A DNA stretch of 64,000 nt from Heloderma charlesbogerti (GCA_026122225.1 JANEZZ010002065.1:620001-684000), one strand, 5' to 3'. Numbered from the stretch's first letter, positions 34,479 through 45,700 are shown. Notes: a model not told the origin generated them from the sequence alone. Made by a program: numbers and translations.

Positions 34479-35277
34479 TTCCTATGCTCCTATTCCTGCA
34501 TCAGATTTTCAAAGACTGCAAATGCATCCCAAGGGACATCACAGCTCTTCCTCACCACAAAAGGCTTCTTCACATGGAGCTTTTATCCTGCTACTGAGAT
34601 TGCTCACTCACAGAAGTTTGTGGATCCTTTAGATGACGTTAACCTCCACGGTGTCTCCTGCACTAAATGACCTTTATTCCCCTTTTTTCAAAATATCAGA
34701 GATAATGAGCTATCAAATTACTCCGCTTGAGTTCCGTCCATAAAAAAGGAAAAGCTGCACTAAGAGGAGCTAGACAAATCAAATGAAACATATTGAAGAC
34801 TCAGATAAGGGGGGAAAGGAGGGGAAAAGGGGCCAGGGGAGGAAGTGCATGTAAAGGGAGTCCATCATGATCCTGCATTTAAGATGGAAGCAGAAAGCCC
34901 TGTTTTAAATGAGGGATTTGAGGCTGATGTATAGATGCTCAAAGTTAGATGTATATTACATTATTACAAAGGATAGGAACTTCAAGCGACATTCAGCACT
35001 GTTCAAGTCCCTGATTGCCTATCGTTCGTCAGGTAAAACGATAGCAATAAGCCCATTAGAACTAATAAAGACCACCAATTTAGAAAACATTTTACAGTAG
35101 GAATAATATTTGAAATATTAATAAAATCAGCATGAAACAAAAAACCCTCACCATAAAAAGCCAAAAACTAAAAAGTAGGATTGCAAGTTTTTTACTGGAT
35201 TAATCAATTAGATTAATTGATTTAAAATCTTTGGTTGATTATAAAAAGATGCTTCCAGTCTTGTTGCTGACATTCAT
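34479..35277. other. Intergenic DNA
   Basis: AT-rich, no gene recognised. Confidence 0.4.
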
Positions 35278-36224
35278 GTCTGTGTCAGGGGTGCACGAAA
35301 GCCACTTACCTGGTCTCGCAGCTTTTCGCGGTGGGGGGGAGGCGCTTCGCTGCTCTCCCCCCAAAGTTCAGGCCTGGGGGGGGAGGCTTCCCCCCTCGCC
35401 CGGCCGAAATTCAGGCCGGGGAGGAGGCGCCTCGCCTCGCCCGGCCGCGAAATAAAAAGTTTTTTTAAAAAAAAACGCCCCCATGATAGGTTACGTGACG
35501 ATTAACGTAGCCTATCACGGCTAGATCTGCAAAGTCAGCCGTGATAGGCTATGTCAATCGTCACGTAGCCTATCACGGGTGACTTAAAAAAAAAAAAAAA
35601 GCGCGTACGGCTAATGGTGGCCCCCATAGGGAGCCGCCATTCGTGTTCCTTATTTGGTCGCTGTAGTCTACGTAAATCTTTATGTAGACTACGGCGAAAA
35701 TAAGGGCAACGCAAATAGCGTTGCCCTTATTTTTGCCATAGTCTACGTAATCTTTACGTAGACTACAGCGACCAAATAAGGAACGTGAATGGCAGCTCCC
35801 TATGGGGGCCGCCATTAGCCGTACGTGCTTTTTTTTTTTTTTTAAGTCACCCGTGATAGGCTACGTGACGATTTACGTAGCCTATCATGGCTGACTTTGC
35901 AAATCTAGCCATGATAGGCTACGTTAATCGTCACGTAGCCTATCACAGGGGTGTTTTTTTAAAAAACTTTTATTGGAATGGTGGCGGCGGCAGCTGGTCG
36001 AAAGACCGGCTGCCACCCTCGCCCCTGACGAAGACCCAACGAACCACCGCCGAGACCCGCCGCCGGGAGGGACATTCGGGAAAGGTAAGTCCCGTCCCGG
36101 GGGGGGGTGCGGGGGCAGGGGGCGCAGAGAATTTCTCCCCGAAACTTCTTCGGGGGGCCGAACACGTTGGCGCTCGGCCCCCCGAAGTTTCAGGGAGAAA
36201 TTCTCCGCCATCCCTAGTCTGTGT
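35278..36224. mobile_element. Palindromic hAT-type element E
   Basis: Body 35286-36216 beginning CAGGGGTGCACGAAAG and ending CTCCGCCATCCCTA, with a perfect 8-bp TSD GTCTGTGT (35278-35285; 36217-36224). A diverged alpha arm is on the left and a beta arm on the right. It has the most complete mirror of the set, about 35476-35956, centred near 35715. Two ATAGGCTACG hairpins occur on each side (35483-35520, 35540-35577; 35852-35890, 35910-35947). Next come TAATGGTGGCCCCC-type stems, TAGTCTACGTAA hairpins and the GCAACGCAAATAGCGTTGC core (35706-35724). Confidence 0.92.
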
Positions 36225-36314
36225 TCTATTTTTTTCCCCTTTAATCATTGCTTTTGGTGCAACCTGTGGCAGTGGAAAACAGGTTCTCTTGGCAGTTGCC
36301 CTCCTTGTAACCAG

Positions 36315-37227
36315 CATTTTATTAGGGATGGCGGAGAATTCCGCCACAGATTTCAGTGAGGCCGAATGCACTGGCATTCGGCCCCCCGAAATCCATGGCG
36401 GAACGGCCTGCCCCCCCCCCCTGCGGATTCCCCCTGGGTCAAAGCTTACCTGGGGCGGATGTTCCAGATGGCGGCAGCTCCGGCAGTGGCTCTAGCGGCA
36501 GCAGCGGCGGCTGGTCTTTCGACCGGCTGCCGTAGTCGCCATTTGCATCCTGGTCTTTGCCATTATAGGCTACATAAGTATTTACGTAGCCTGTCATGGC
36601 AAGCCAAGCAAAAAAACAAAAACAAAAACGGCGTACACAAATGGCGGCGGCTACGGCAGCCGCCATTTGCGTTTCCTAATTTTCGCCGTTTTAGCCTACA
36701 TAAATACTTACGTAGGCTATTACGGCGAAAAAAAAGGAGAACACAAATAGTGCCCACTATGCTATTTGCGTTCCCCTTTTTTTTTCACCGTAATAGCCTA
36801 CGTAAATATTTACATAGGCTAAAACAGCGAAAAATAGGGAACGCAAATGGCAGCTGCTGTAGCCGCCGCCATTTGCGTACGCTGGTTTTTTTTCTTTTCT
36901 TTTTTTTCCCAGCCATGATAGGCTATGTAAATATTTATGTAGCCTATCACGGCAGCCTGGCTGGACACAAATGGCGGCCGCTATGGTGGCTGCCATTTGC
37001 GTCCACAGCAGCCCGTCCGCGGCTGGAAGTCCGGCTGCGGACAGCCCTGGCCTGCTGCTCCGCGGAGCCGCCGTGGAGCGCAGCCGGCCAGGCAGGATTC
37101 CAGGGAGGAGGACTGGATCGCCTCCCCCCCCATCGAGGATTCCGGGGGGAGGGACGGAGCGCCTCCCCCCCACCGCGAATCAATTCCGCGAAAAGGTAAG
37201 TGACTTTCGTCCATCCCTACATTTTAT
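36315..37227. mobile_element. Palindromic hAT-type element F
   Basis: Body 36323-37219, TAGGGATGG start and CATCCCTA end, perfect 8-bp TSD CATTTTAT (36315-36322; 37220-37227). Beta arm left, alpha arm right. The mirror is centred near 36758. It has ATAGGCTACxTAA hairpins (36565-36605; 36913-36952), GGCGGCGGC hairpins (36635-36672; 36841-36880), TTTAGCCTACxTAAATA hairpins (36685-36725; 36790-36830) and a GCTATTTGCGTTCCCC core stem. It lies 98 bp from element E's right TSD as an independent insertion. Confidence 0.92.
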
Positions 37228-37589
37228 TTATCTACAATATCCTGGATCATCTTTGACTGTGTTCCTGCCTCTGACCCTTTGGTTCTCGTCTGCCCGACCC
37301 AGTACCTGGCCACCAGCCCATCGCCTGACCACATCTCTGCCTCTGGCTCTTGGTCTGGCCCTCCACATCTTCTACCTTTGACCCATTTGAACTGCCTTGC
37401 CAAAATCAGACCAAAGCCACAGTCTGCCACAAAGCTAGGCCCCAGGCTTGACAGAGCCCAGCAAACTTTGCTGGTTATCACCATATGACTTTTAAAGTTG
37501 TGGGCATCCAGAGAATGACTCAGAAGATAATCTTAATTGCCAGGCAGGTTCATGTGGAGAAGATAATCCTTCTGATACCCTGTTCCCAG
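37228..37589. other. Intergenic DNA
   Basis: No gene recognised. It contains a C/T-rich tract (37260-37400) without repeat structure. Confidence 0.4.
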
Positions 37590-37840
37590 ACCACCATTTA
37601 CAGCTTCATTGGTTAAAAAAGTACCTGAAATTATCCCTAGAAACAAGGTGAAAGTCAGTGCAAATCTTTCAATACAGGAGAATATGATCACTGTGGTGAG
37701 TAGCAGTTAACAGTTTAGCAGCCTCATTTTGAACCAGTTGAAGTTAGAGAACACTCCTCAAAAGAAGCCCCACGCATAACACATTGCAATAATCAACCAT
37801 GGATTATATGAAAGCATGGATAACCATAGCCAGCTGTATG
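37590..37840 (-). pseudogene. L2 LINE fragment, minus strand
   Basis: The minus strand of 37640-37835 aligns by eye with the L2 copy at 63715-63855 (the VIHA, YCNAL and LVQN, AARLLTG region), with many substitutions and broken frames. Short and old. Confidence 0.7.
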
Positions 37841-38585
37841 ACATACAGCTGCAGGAATCATGCACAGTATAATCAACAAGATATTTGAGAAGGGATTTTC
37901 TAAATTACCACAGAATGGAGGAGGAAGAGGTAGTTTTCTAGATACGTTGGACCTGAGACAATTAGGGCTTTATCTTTCAGATAAATTTGTAGAGATGCTG
38001 GTGATGCCAGTAATTTGAAGAGATGCCAGTGAAGCTTGACATATCCAGGCTTGGATATGAGCTTGGGGTGGGGGATGGGGGAAATACCTCAAAAACAGAT
38101 GAGCATTAAGTGCCCCACATTCTTTGCCAGTTTGGATTAAAAACTGGAGAAGGATTAACCAGCCTACCCCTTCCTCCACCCAACCAGCCCTCTCACAAAC
38201 TCAGCCTGCTTCCAATCTCTAAATCAGTCCCTCCCTTCCAACTCCAACCCACTAATCCCTTCCTGGTTGGGCCATGGTGGTAGCAGGAGCATTATTCCAG
38301 CCATGGAAATAGTGAAGGTCTCTCCTCTCCTCTTACGTCTGGCAAGCTATTACCATCAGCACATCCAGGTAGGTGTCACATTCCATTGGCCCCCCACCTT
38401 CCTCATGCACACACACACACAAGAAGAGAGGCTTCAGTCTCATGCCCTCAATTCACTATCAACAGGTTCATTACAGATGCAAATCCCTGAAGACTTTCAG
38501 GCTACAAAGGAATAACACCAGGGAATCCAAATGGGAGCTATGTTGCTAGCAGGTTGAACAGGGACTTGCTGGCTAGAATAACTTA
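37841..38585. other. Intergenic DNA
   Basis: No gene recognised; a short AC run is at 38407-38422. Confidence 0.4.
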
Positions 38586-38926
38586 GGGAGGGAAGCCCCT
38601 TCCATCCAGTGATGCTCCCCTATGTTGACCCTCACACATTGCCAAGCAGGTTGACCGTCTGAGCTCTACCTCTAACTTTTCCCAGTTCGCTCTGCACCAC
38701 AGTCTAGCAACCCTCAGATCACACCCCGCACTCTCCTCCTCCTCCTTCTGGATTCTCACGAGGGGGGGAGGGGGCTTCAGGCCCAGCCATCTGGGTGCTA
38801 ACATCCTGAGAAGCATGCCTATCCATATCTGAACTCACTTGAGAAGATGCCTCCCCTGGTTCTGGCTGTTCCCCTTCTGAATCTGAACTGCTAACTATCT
38901 CCATATGCTCAGAATCAATCCTGACA
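38586..38926 (-). repeat. Partial LTR, minus orientation
   Basis: On the minus strand it starts TGTCAGGATTGATTCTGAGC (38926 downward), like the start of the solo LTR at 54583 (TGTCAGGGTGGACACTGAGC). Both run into a short open frame encoding a Ser/Asp/Glu-rich stretch (SSSDSEGEQ here, SSSDSEEEQ there). Only the first about 340 bp are recognisable and no TSD was found. A distant relative of the 54056-54583 LTR. Confidence 0.55.
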
Positions 38927-39019
38927 GTAGGTGTGGCTTAACAGAAAAGTAGCAAGAAGTTTATTTTATTCATTTATTCATGACACTTCGATGCTGTTAT
39001 ATTAATTTCTAGGCAGCTC

Positions 39020-39272
39020 AAAACACATTAAAATCAACAAAATAAAATAAATCCATATAATATTGAAACACCAATACAGAAATCAGCATAAAACTAATAC
39101 AGAACTAATGCAATCTAATACAATCAATATAAAAAACAACAGTAAAACACATTAAAATCAACAAAATAAAATAAATCCATATAATATTGAAACACCAATA
39201 CAGAAATCAGCATAAAACTAATACAGAACTAATGCAATCTAATAAAATCAATATAAAAAACAGCAGTAAAAC
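39020..39272. repeat. Tandem duplication, two 124-bp copies
   Basis: AAAACACATTAAAATCAACA starts at 39020 and again at 39144. The copies are almost identical, differing at a few bases toward the end. The unit is A-rich, itself probably a LINE tail; the near identity shows a recent duplication. Confidence 0.9.
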
Positions 39273-39566
39273 CCAGAATGGGAAGGAACAATTAGTTCCA
39301 AGGTTTAAATTACATGGAAATATAGTTTAACTTACCAGTGAAAATAAAAGGCCTTCACCTGGTGCTGAAAAGATCCTAGCATAAATGTCCGGTGAGCCTC
39401 TCTGGAAAGGTCTTTCTAAAATCAGGGGACCAACACAAAAACAGCCCTCTCCTTCCCTTCATCTCATTAAGCAGGGGAACTTGGAGGCTTGTCAAATCAG
39501 AGTGGGAAGAAGGGAGAAGATTTGGGGGATCACCAGAGGATGGGTTTAGTGAATTAAAATTGTCTT

Positions 39567-41478
39567 GAAAATAAATAACCCGATGTTGGAACCGATGTCA
39601 CTCTGGCAGCTTCCCACGGGTTCTCCCATGGGAGCTTTCTCAAACAGCTTTTTTAAAGGTTGAAAAACCTTTTCATCTTCCCTCTGAAATTAAAGAGGGG
39701 GCAAGGTGGAATCTGGAACACATCTTGCAGAAAATTACCCCCCTCGAGATAGTGGGGGGGCTGGATTTCAGGATTATCTCCCCAGAGCTTTACCAACACA
39801 AAAAGCTGTGATGAGACTCCTGTTTCATAGGAGAAAACAGGGCTGACGTGTTCCATAATAATATATGCTTCAAGAAATATCAACAACTCCTGTGGGAGGA
39901 TTCATTTAAGAAATATTAACAGCATGTGAGAACAACTGAGGACCTGTAAGATCTGTTGGAGAGAAACATGACTGCACCGAGGAGAAGAAAGGGGATGGCT
40001 TCACCGCCAACTCCCCCCGTACCTCCTGTGTCAAAAGTTTTGAAAACAGAAGATATAGGGGAATTAGTTACTCTGATAAAGACTTTATCTTCACAATTTA
40101 CGGAGCAAGCCAGAAGGTTGGATTTAATCCAAAATTCCATCACTGCCTTGCAAGGAGCCATCAATTTAATTAATGCGTCATGGCAAAAAATGGAAATGAG
40201 AATTAACGAGCGAGAAGACTGAGTAGCAGCAAATGAAACGTCAACACAAATTTGTTTAAAAAATACCTCTGACAGAATTTCTCAACTGGAGGCCTTCATG
40301 AGAAGATCCAATGTACGTATTATTGGGATTAAAAATCTGTCTAATGTTGTAAAATTGCCTATTTTTGTGGATAAACTTTTGCATGAGATACTCCCTACCC
40401 CATCTGATTATTTACTTGATATTGAGCAGGCATTTTGTGAGCCAAATGCAGAAGGGACTGAGTATACCATCATAGCCCAATTTGCAAAAGTCTCCACAAA
40501 GAATTATATCCTGCGTTTGGCAAGAGAAGGTGGAAGTCTTTCCTGGAAACAAGAGAAAGTTATGTTATTTCCAGATTACATCAAAGAGGTGGTGAATAAA
40601 AGAAGGCAATTTATCAAAGCAAAAAATATGGCAAAACAAATGAACTTACAATATTACTTAAAATATCCTGCTACACTTTGTATCGTGTCTGAAGGTCAGA
40701 TGAAGAAGTTTTTAAATCATGAAATGGCGGAGGCATGGCTGAACATAAAAATGTGTGAGATTCCTGTTACAACCCCATGAACTGGAATCTTTAAACAAGC
40801 TTTGTTAACTGTTCGTGTTTAGTCTACATGATCCAGGCTAGGTCAGAAGATAAATGACTATATAGATATTCGTTTATTCATCTTTTGTTTTTTCTTACTT
40901 TCAAAACAGATACGTTATGCTGTATTTAAATTAATTGTTTGAGGGTACAATGTGTACTTATATATCTAGTATAAAATATAAAATATATTACTGACTGTTG
41001 AAGGTTTATTTCAAGTTTTATTATTATATAACACTATATTCCTTGTAGTAGTAGTAGTAGTAATCTAGGCTACTGGGAATGAACTGTAGACCTGTTTCTT
41101 GGATATAAGATTGATAATATGATATTGAAATGTAAGGTTGCTTATTAAACTGTAAGATTGTTAAGGTTATAGACATAGTTTGTAAAACAGAATGGCATCG
41201 GAGGCTGGGGGGGTATTGAAGTTTAAATTTAATTCTTTAAGGGGCAGGGAGAGGAAGAGGGGGAAGGGGAAAGAATCTTCTTCCTTTTTCTTCACCTCCT
41301 TTCCTCCTCCCTTTGCCTTTTCTCCTTTTTTTTTCTTCTCCTTTTTGTTATTATGGTGTCCTCATCAGAATATTGTATTGTTGGGAAATTCTAGTATTGA
41401 TCAGGTTGTTGGTATGTTTGGTATTGTATATTTCATTTATAAAGATTAATTAAATAAATAAATAAGAAAATAAATAAC
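39567..41478 (+). mobile_element. ORF1-only L1-type element (half-L1)
   Basis: Body 39580-41465 (about 1.9 kb) flanked by a perfect 13-bp TSD GAAAATAAATAAC (39567-39579; 41466-41478). It has a 5' UTR of about 375 bp, one ORF1-like frame (39956-40780), a 3' UTR of about 650 bp with a CTTCTCC/TTTTC polypyrimidine stretch, and a TAAATAAATAAATAA tail. There is no endonuclease or RT frame. Because the TSD encloses the whole unit, it moved as an ORF1-only element and is not an L1 that later lost ORF2 in place. The layout matches mammalian HAL1. Confidence 0.85.
39956..40783 (+). pseudogene. L1 ORF1p-like RNA-binding protein, one in-frame stop
   Basis: A single frame of about 275 codons interrupted once by TGA at 40220-40222 (GAC TGA GTA; a CGA to TGA change at a CpG would explain it). 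The N terminus is basic (APRRRKGM). A likely coiled coil runs from about residue 30 to 115 (LVTLIKTLSSQFTEQARRLD, then SDRISQLEAFMRRSN). An RRM-like part follows, starting with RRSNVRIIGI. The C-terminal domain holds FPDYIKEVVNKRRQF, the counterpart of the conserved L1 ORF1p KRR region, and ends at a TGA (40781-40783). ORF1p trimers bind LINE RNA and act as nucleic-acid chaperones. Family assignment is by motif; clade (L1 or Tx1-like) is not resolved. Confidence 0.8.
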
Positions 41479-42142
41479 TATTTTCCTTTGTGGGGGGGGG
41501 CAGAATAGCTTAGTTTATGTGTGTATGTTAAGTCCCTCAGCTTTACAGTGCATGAGACACATGTGCTGAGGAAATGCATTTAGTATTCAAAACGCACTAA
41601 TAATTACTAGTACTGCCAGCATGTTTGTTGAAATTCTGCACTGTCTATTGCTGTTGTCATCGTCATCATCATCATCTGCCTTGTTAATCTATAATACAAC
41701 TGTGCCAGTGTGAATTAATTATACCTTAGCTTAGGTCACTCACTGCCTTCTTTGCAGTCTCTCTTCAACAAAACAAAAAAAATGCAATTTCATTCTTTCC
41801 TTCCTCTTATTCTGTAAGATTTGTGCATTCATCACAACCTTCAAGATTTTGGTTCATGATCAGACTCTTTTCTTCAGTTATCATCCATATAATTCCCAGT
41901 CACTTACTAGCTTCTCTGTATTCCCTGTCAATACCTGATTTCTGAGGAGAACCTTGATAATTCATTTCCTGAAATCTTGTCTGTTCTATTTTTTAACCAT
42001 CTGCTACTGCATCTGAGATCCACACCTCCACTAGCAGCACAGGTCAACTGTCTTGATGTGGGCACAAATGCCAGTACCAGTGGAAATGGCTGCAATGAAT
42101 GCTGGGACCATTGATTGAGGCTTGGATTCAATGTTCTGCCAT
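41479..42142. other. Intergenic DNA
   Basis: No gene recognised; short ATC repeat at 41650-41675. Confidence 0.4.
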
Positions 42143-42789
42143 AGTTCTAATAGGGATGTAAGAAACGACTCACCTGTTTCATTTCATGACATCCGCAGTG
42201 GGGGGGAGGCGCTCCGTCCCTCTCCCCAAAATGCTCGCCAGCTGACTCCACTCCGTGGTGACTCCACGGAGCTGCCAGCCAGCCGGGGCCACCCACAGTG
42301 ACATCCGGCCGCTGCTGGGCTGTGCAGGGACGCAAATGGCGGCCACCATAGCCACCGCCATTTGCGTCCCTTTTTTTTGCCATAATAGGCTATGTAAATA
42401 TTTACGTAGCCTATCACGGCGAAAAAAGGGAACACAAATGGCGGTGGCTATGGTGGCCGCTATTTGCGTTTCCTTTTTTTCCCCGTGATAGGCTACGTAA
42501 ATATTTACATAGCCTATCATGGGGGAAAAAAGGGAACGCAAATGGTGTCCCTGTGTTAGCCATGATAGGCTAAGTAAGTATTTATGTAGCCTATCACGGC
42601 CTAAATGAGGAAGCGAATGGTACAAAGCAGCGCGAACAGTACCAGGTAAGTGCCCCGTTTCACACGCCTTTCGCAGGGTGGTGGGGCGGGGGGGGCTTTG
42701 TTCTGTCACGGATTTCAGGGGGCCGAATGCACTGGCATTCGGCCTCACTGAGATCCATGGCGGAATTCTCCGCCATCCCTAGTTGCTAA
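42143..42789. mobile_element. Palindromic hAT-type element G (compact)
   Basis: Body 42151-42781, TAGGGATGTAAG start and CGCCATCCCTA end. The flanks AGTTCTAA and GTTGCTAA fit an 8-bp TSD with a one-base change (GTT-CTAA against GTTGCTAA). Alpha-like arm left, beta arm right. Five hairpins alternate in a simple row rather than full mirror order: GGCGGCC (42328-42370), ATAGGCTA (42380-42420), GGCGGTGGC (42433-42472), ATAGGCTACG (42485-42523) and ATAGGCTAAG (42560-42600). It is a shortened form of the family. Confidence 0.85.
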
Positions 42790-45700
42790 ATCACTGGTTT
42801 TATGGGATTGAAAATCCTGCTCTCCAGCTGATATTGAGGACTGGATAGAAGAACTCCTAGAACTGGCAAGGGCAAATTATTATGATATATGGAGAAATAC
42901 CTTCCAAAAAAAGTAGTCCCATGTAGAACGCCTTGACTATAAAAATGTTGGCTCCAAACCACAATTCCTGTTACCGGTGGGTAGTATCCTATTTGATGCT
43001 ACCGTTAACACCAATTATGTTGTGCTAGCATGAGCAACCTCTAACACAATGCCAACCGCATATGCAGGTGTGATAGATTTTCCTGGAAAACCCATCACAC
43101 TGTCAAAAGCTATTGGTGTTATGGTAGAAGTTACTTACACTAGTGCAACATAATTTATGTTAGTTGTAGTACTGTTGAATAGACTACTTCCCATTAACTA
43201 TAACCTGGTATTCTATCCCAGCAGTAAATTTTCAGGGTTGGCCCAAGTAGGCCGAATCTACTCACCACTTTTCCAGGGTAGGCCTGGAACTTTTGTCAGT
43301 GCTGCCTCTTCCCATGGGGAAACAGGAAGATATGACTTGTAACAATGTCAGAAACAAACTTTTCTCTCCTTTTCTTCCCTCTGTGCTTTCTCTCTCACAC
43401 ACAGACACACACACACCCCACTTTGCATGTCTGTCTGGGTGCTTCTCTTTCATTCTCTCTCTCATTTTTTGTAGTACCCCACCTCTATTTTTTCTACTCC
43501 CATCCTATCTTTAGAGAATTATCTAGAGCCTACTCCAGATGGTTTTGGACATCAAAATGGATATTGGAGATTTGGCATCCTACTGTGTTATGTTTGCTTG
43601 TTTTGTTTTTGCAATATTTATTATAGATAGTTCTGAAATATTTAAAAATAATGCTTCTTTACATGTCTGTTTTCTTGGGAACTGTTGCCAAACATGAATT
43701 TTCTGTCCATTTAAACTTTGTTTTAGTGTATTTAATTATCCCTTAAAAAGTGATAACCAATCTCTTTTGAAAACCAGTGTGGTGAATGTTATGCTGATTA
43801 TTTGTTAAAGTAAGCATCTGGTACATACATTCCTGTCAGTCTGGTCAGCTTCTGTATGTGAAATTGGGAAGGGGCATTTTTTGCCTCAACAGCAACATGT
43901 CTTGGGCCAGCCCTGAGGCATGTTATGAGGCCTAATTTGAGTTAGGGTGGTCATGTGTCATCTTTTACAGAGGACAGTCCTCTATTTGAAGGGCTGCCAG
44001 AGGACTGCCCTGTGTTTTGAGGGTGGTCTCCATCTGAAGGGCTGTCCAGTCCAAATCCAATATAAAGATAAGAAACCATTGGAAGGAAGAGCTGGGCCTT
44101 GAAGTTACCCATTATCAGCACCTGAACAGCAGACTGAGCAAGTCACACAGGTCACCTGGCACAATCTTTCACACTATAGTGAGATGTACTCTGTCTCTAT
44201 TTAAGTTAAATAATTATTTCTAAATTTGTATCTATACATATAAATTAGCATATGCAAATTTATAAACCTCAATGTCCTTTTTTTGTTGATGTCTACTTTC
44301 TTAGTGACTCATAACAGTGGTCCCCCTAATTTGAGACCAGAGAAGCTCAAGGGGAGGCTGTTTCCATCTTGAAGTGGAACTGCTGTAATCTGAGCACAGG
44401 TGCTGATATTTAATTCCCAACTGGAATGATAGCCCTGTCTGATACTTTTTCATCTATAATCTGAAGTCGTTATGGTTTTCCAGTTCTTATTTAAGTTAAA
44501 TTGTTGTGAGGGATGTTATTTTGTAATTCACTTTGGTAATTTGTTTACAAATTGAAAAGCAACCTAAAAGTATCTTAAATAAAAAAAACACACCCATGTC
44601 TCTCATGCAATGCAACAAAAGAAAAGAGTTGGTTTTCCAGGAACCAAGATTTCTAGCTGGAGAGCCAAGGTTTTTCTGGGACTGATGATGGATGCAACAC
44701 ATTAGAGCAGTTTAGTTTGTCTCAGTCAGTCAGTCTTCTCACACTTCACTATCAGAAGCATTTTGGACACCTGCACCATCTCTGAGAGACCTGTGCAGAC
44801 AGGATTTCTATCCCCGCCTCACAATGCAAGGTAGGGAGACCTGCAAATCTTCACTTTTATTCAAAGAACAAGGAGCTTTTATGTTTCACTATGCAATATC
44901 CATCAGTATTAACAAACCTTCCACCTTTTTAAGCTCTTTTCAAATAATAATTTAGGCTGCAATCCTATGCCTACTTCTTTGGTAATAAATCCCGCTGAAC
45001 TCAGTGGAGCTTACTTTCAAGTAGACATGTACAGAATTGCATTGTACTCATTAATAAAATAATTCATTTGAAGAGGGAGGAAATGTACAATACATTTTGT
45101 TATTGTCCTGAAAATTGAAGCCAAACTATACATTATGCTAATCACATATTGTGTAGCTGAAGGTTAGCTTTTTCTTTACTCCAGTGTAAGCTTGCATGGC
45201 CCCAATTCAGACTGGGATCACTGCACACCAGGAACTGAGGATTAAATATTTCCCCCATGGGGGCAGGGGGGAGGGGAGAAGCCTCCATTGTGGTCAGATG
45301 GACATCTAGAATGTGACATAACCAGGAGGGTCTCTGGCAATGATCTCAGCAGCCAGGAAGGTCTATAGGGGAGAGAAGGCATTATCTCAGGTATCCTGGT
45401 CCTTGTAGGTTGATACCAAACCTAAAACAACTGTTGTGCTTTTAATTTGTTATGTTTTATTTATTTTTTTAACCAAGTTTTTTAAACTGCGTTTTATTAT
45501 TGTTAGCCACCCTAAGCTCCATTTTTTGGTGGAAAGGTGAGAAATGTTCTGGAAAGTCTCTCAGCCCTCTGGAGCAGATTTTCAGAGGTGCAGGGAGCTA
45601 CAAGGGGGAGGAGAAATGGGTGAACATTGCCTCCATTTCTCTTCTATTATTAAAGGTGTTCACTAGATCAAAAGACCTTCGGCATAAAGAAGGGCACAAC

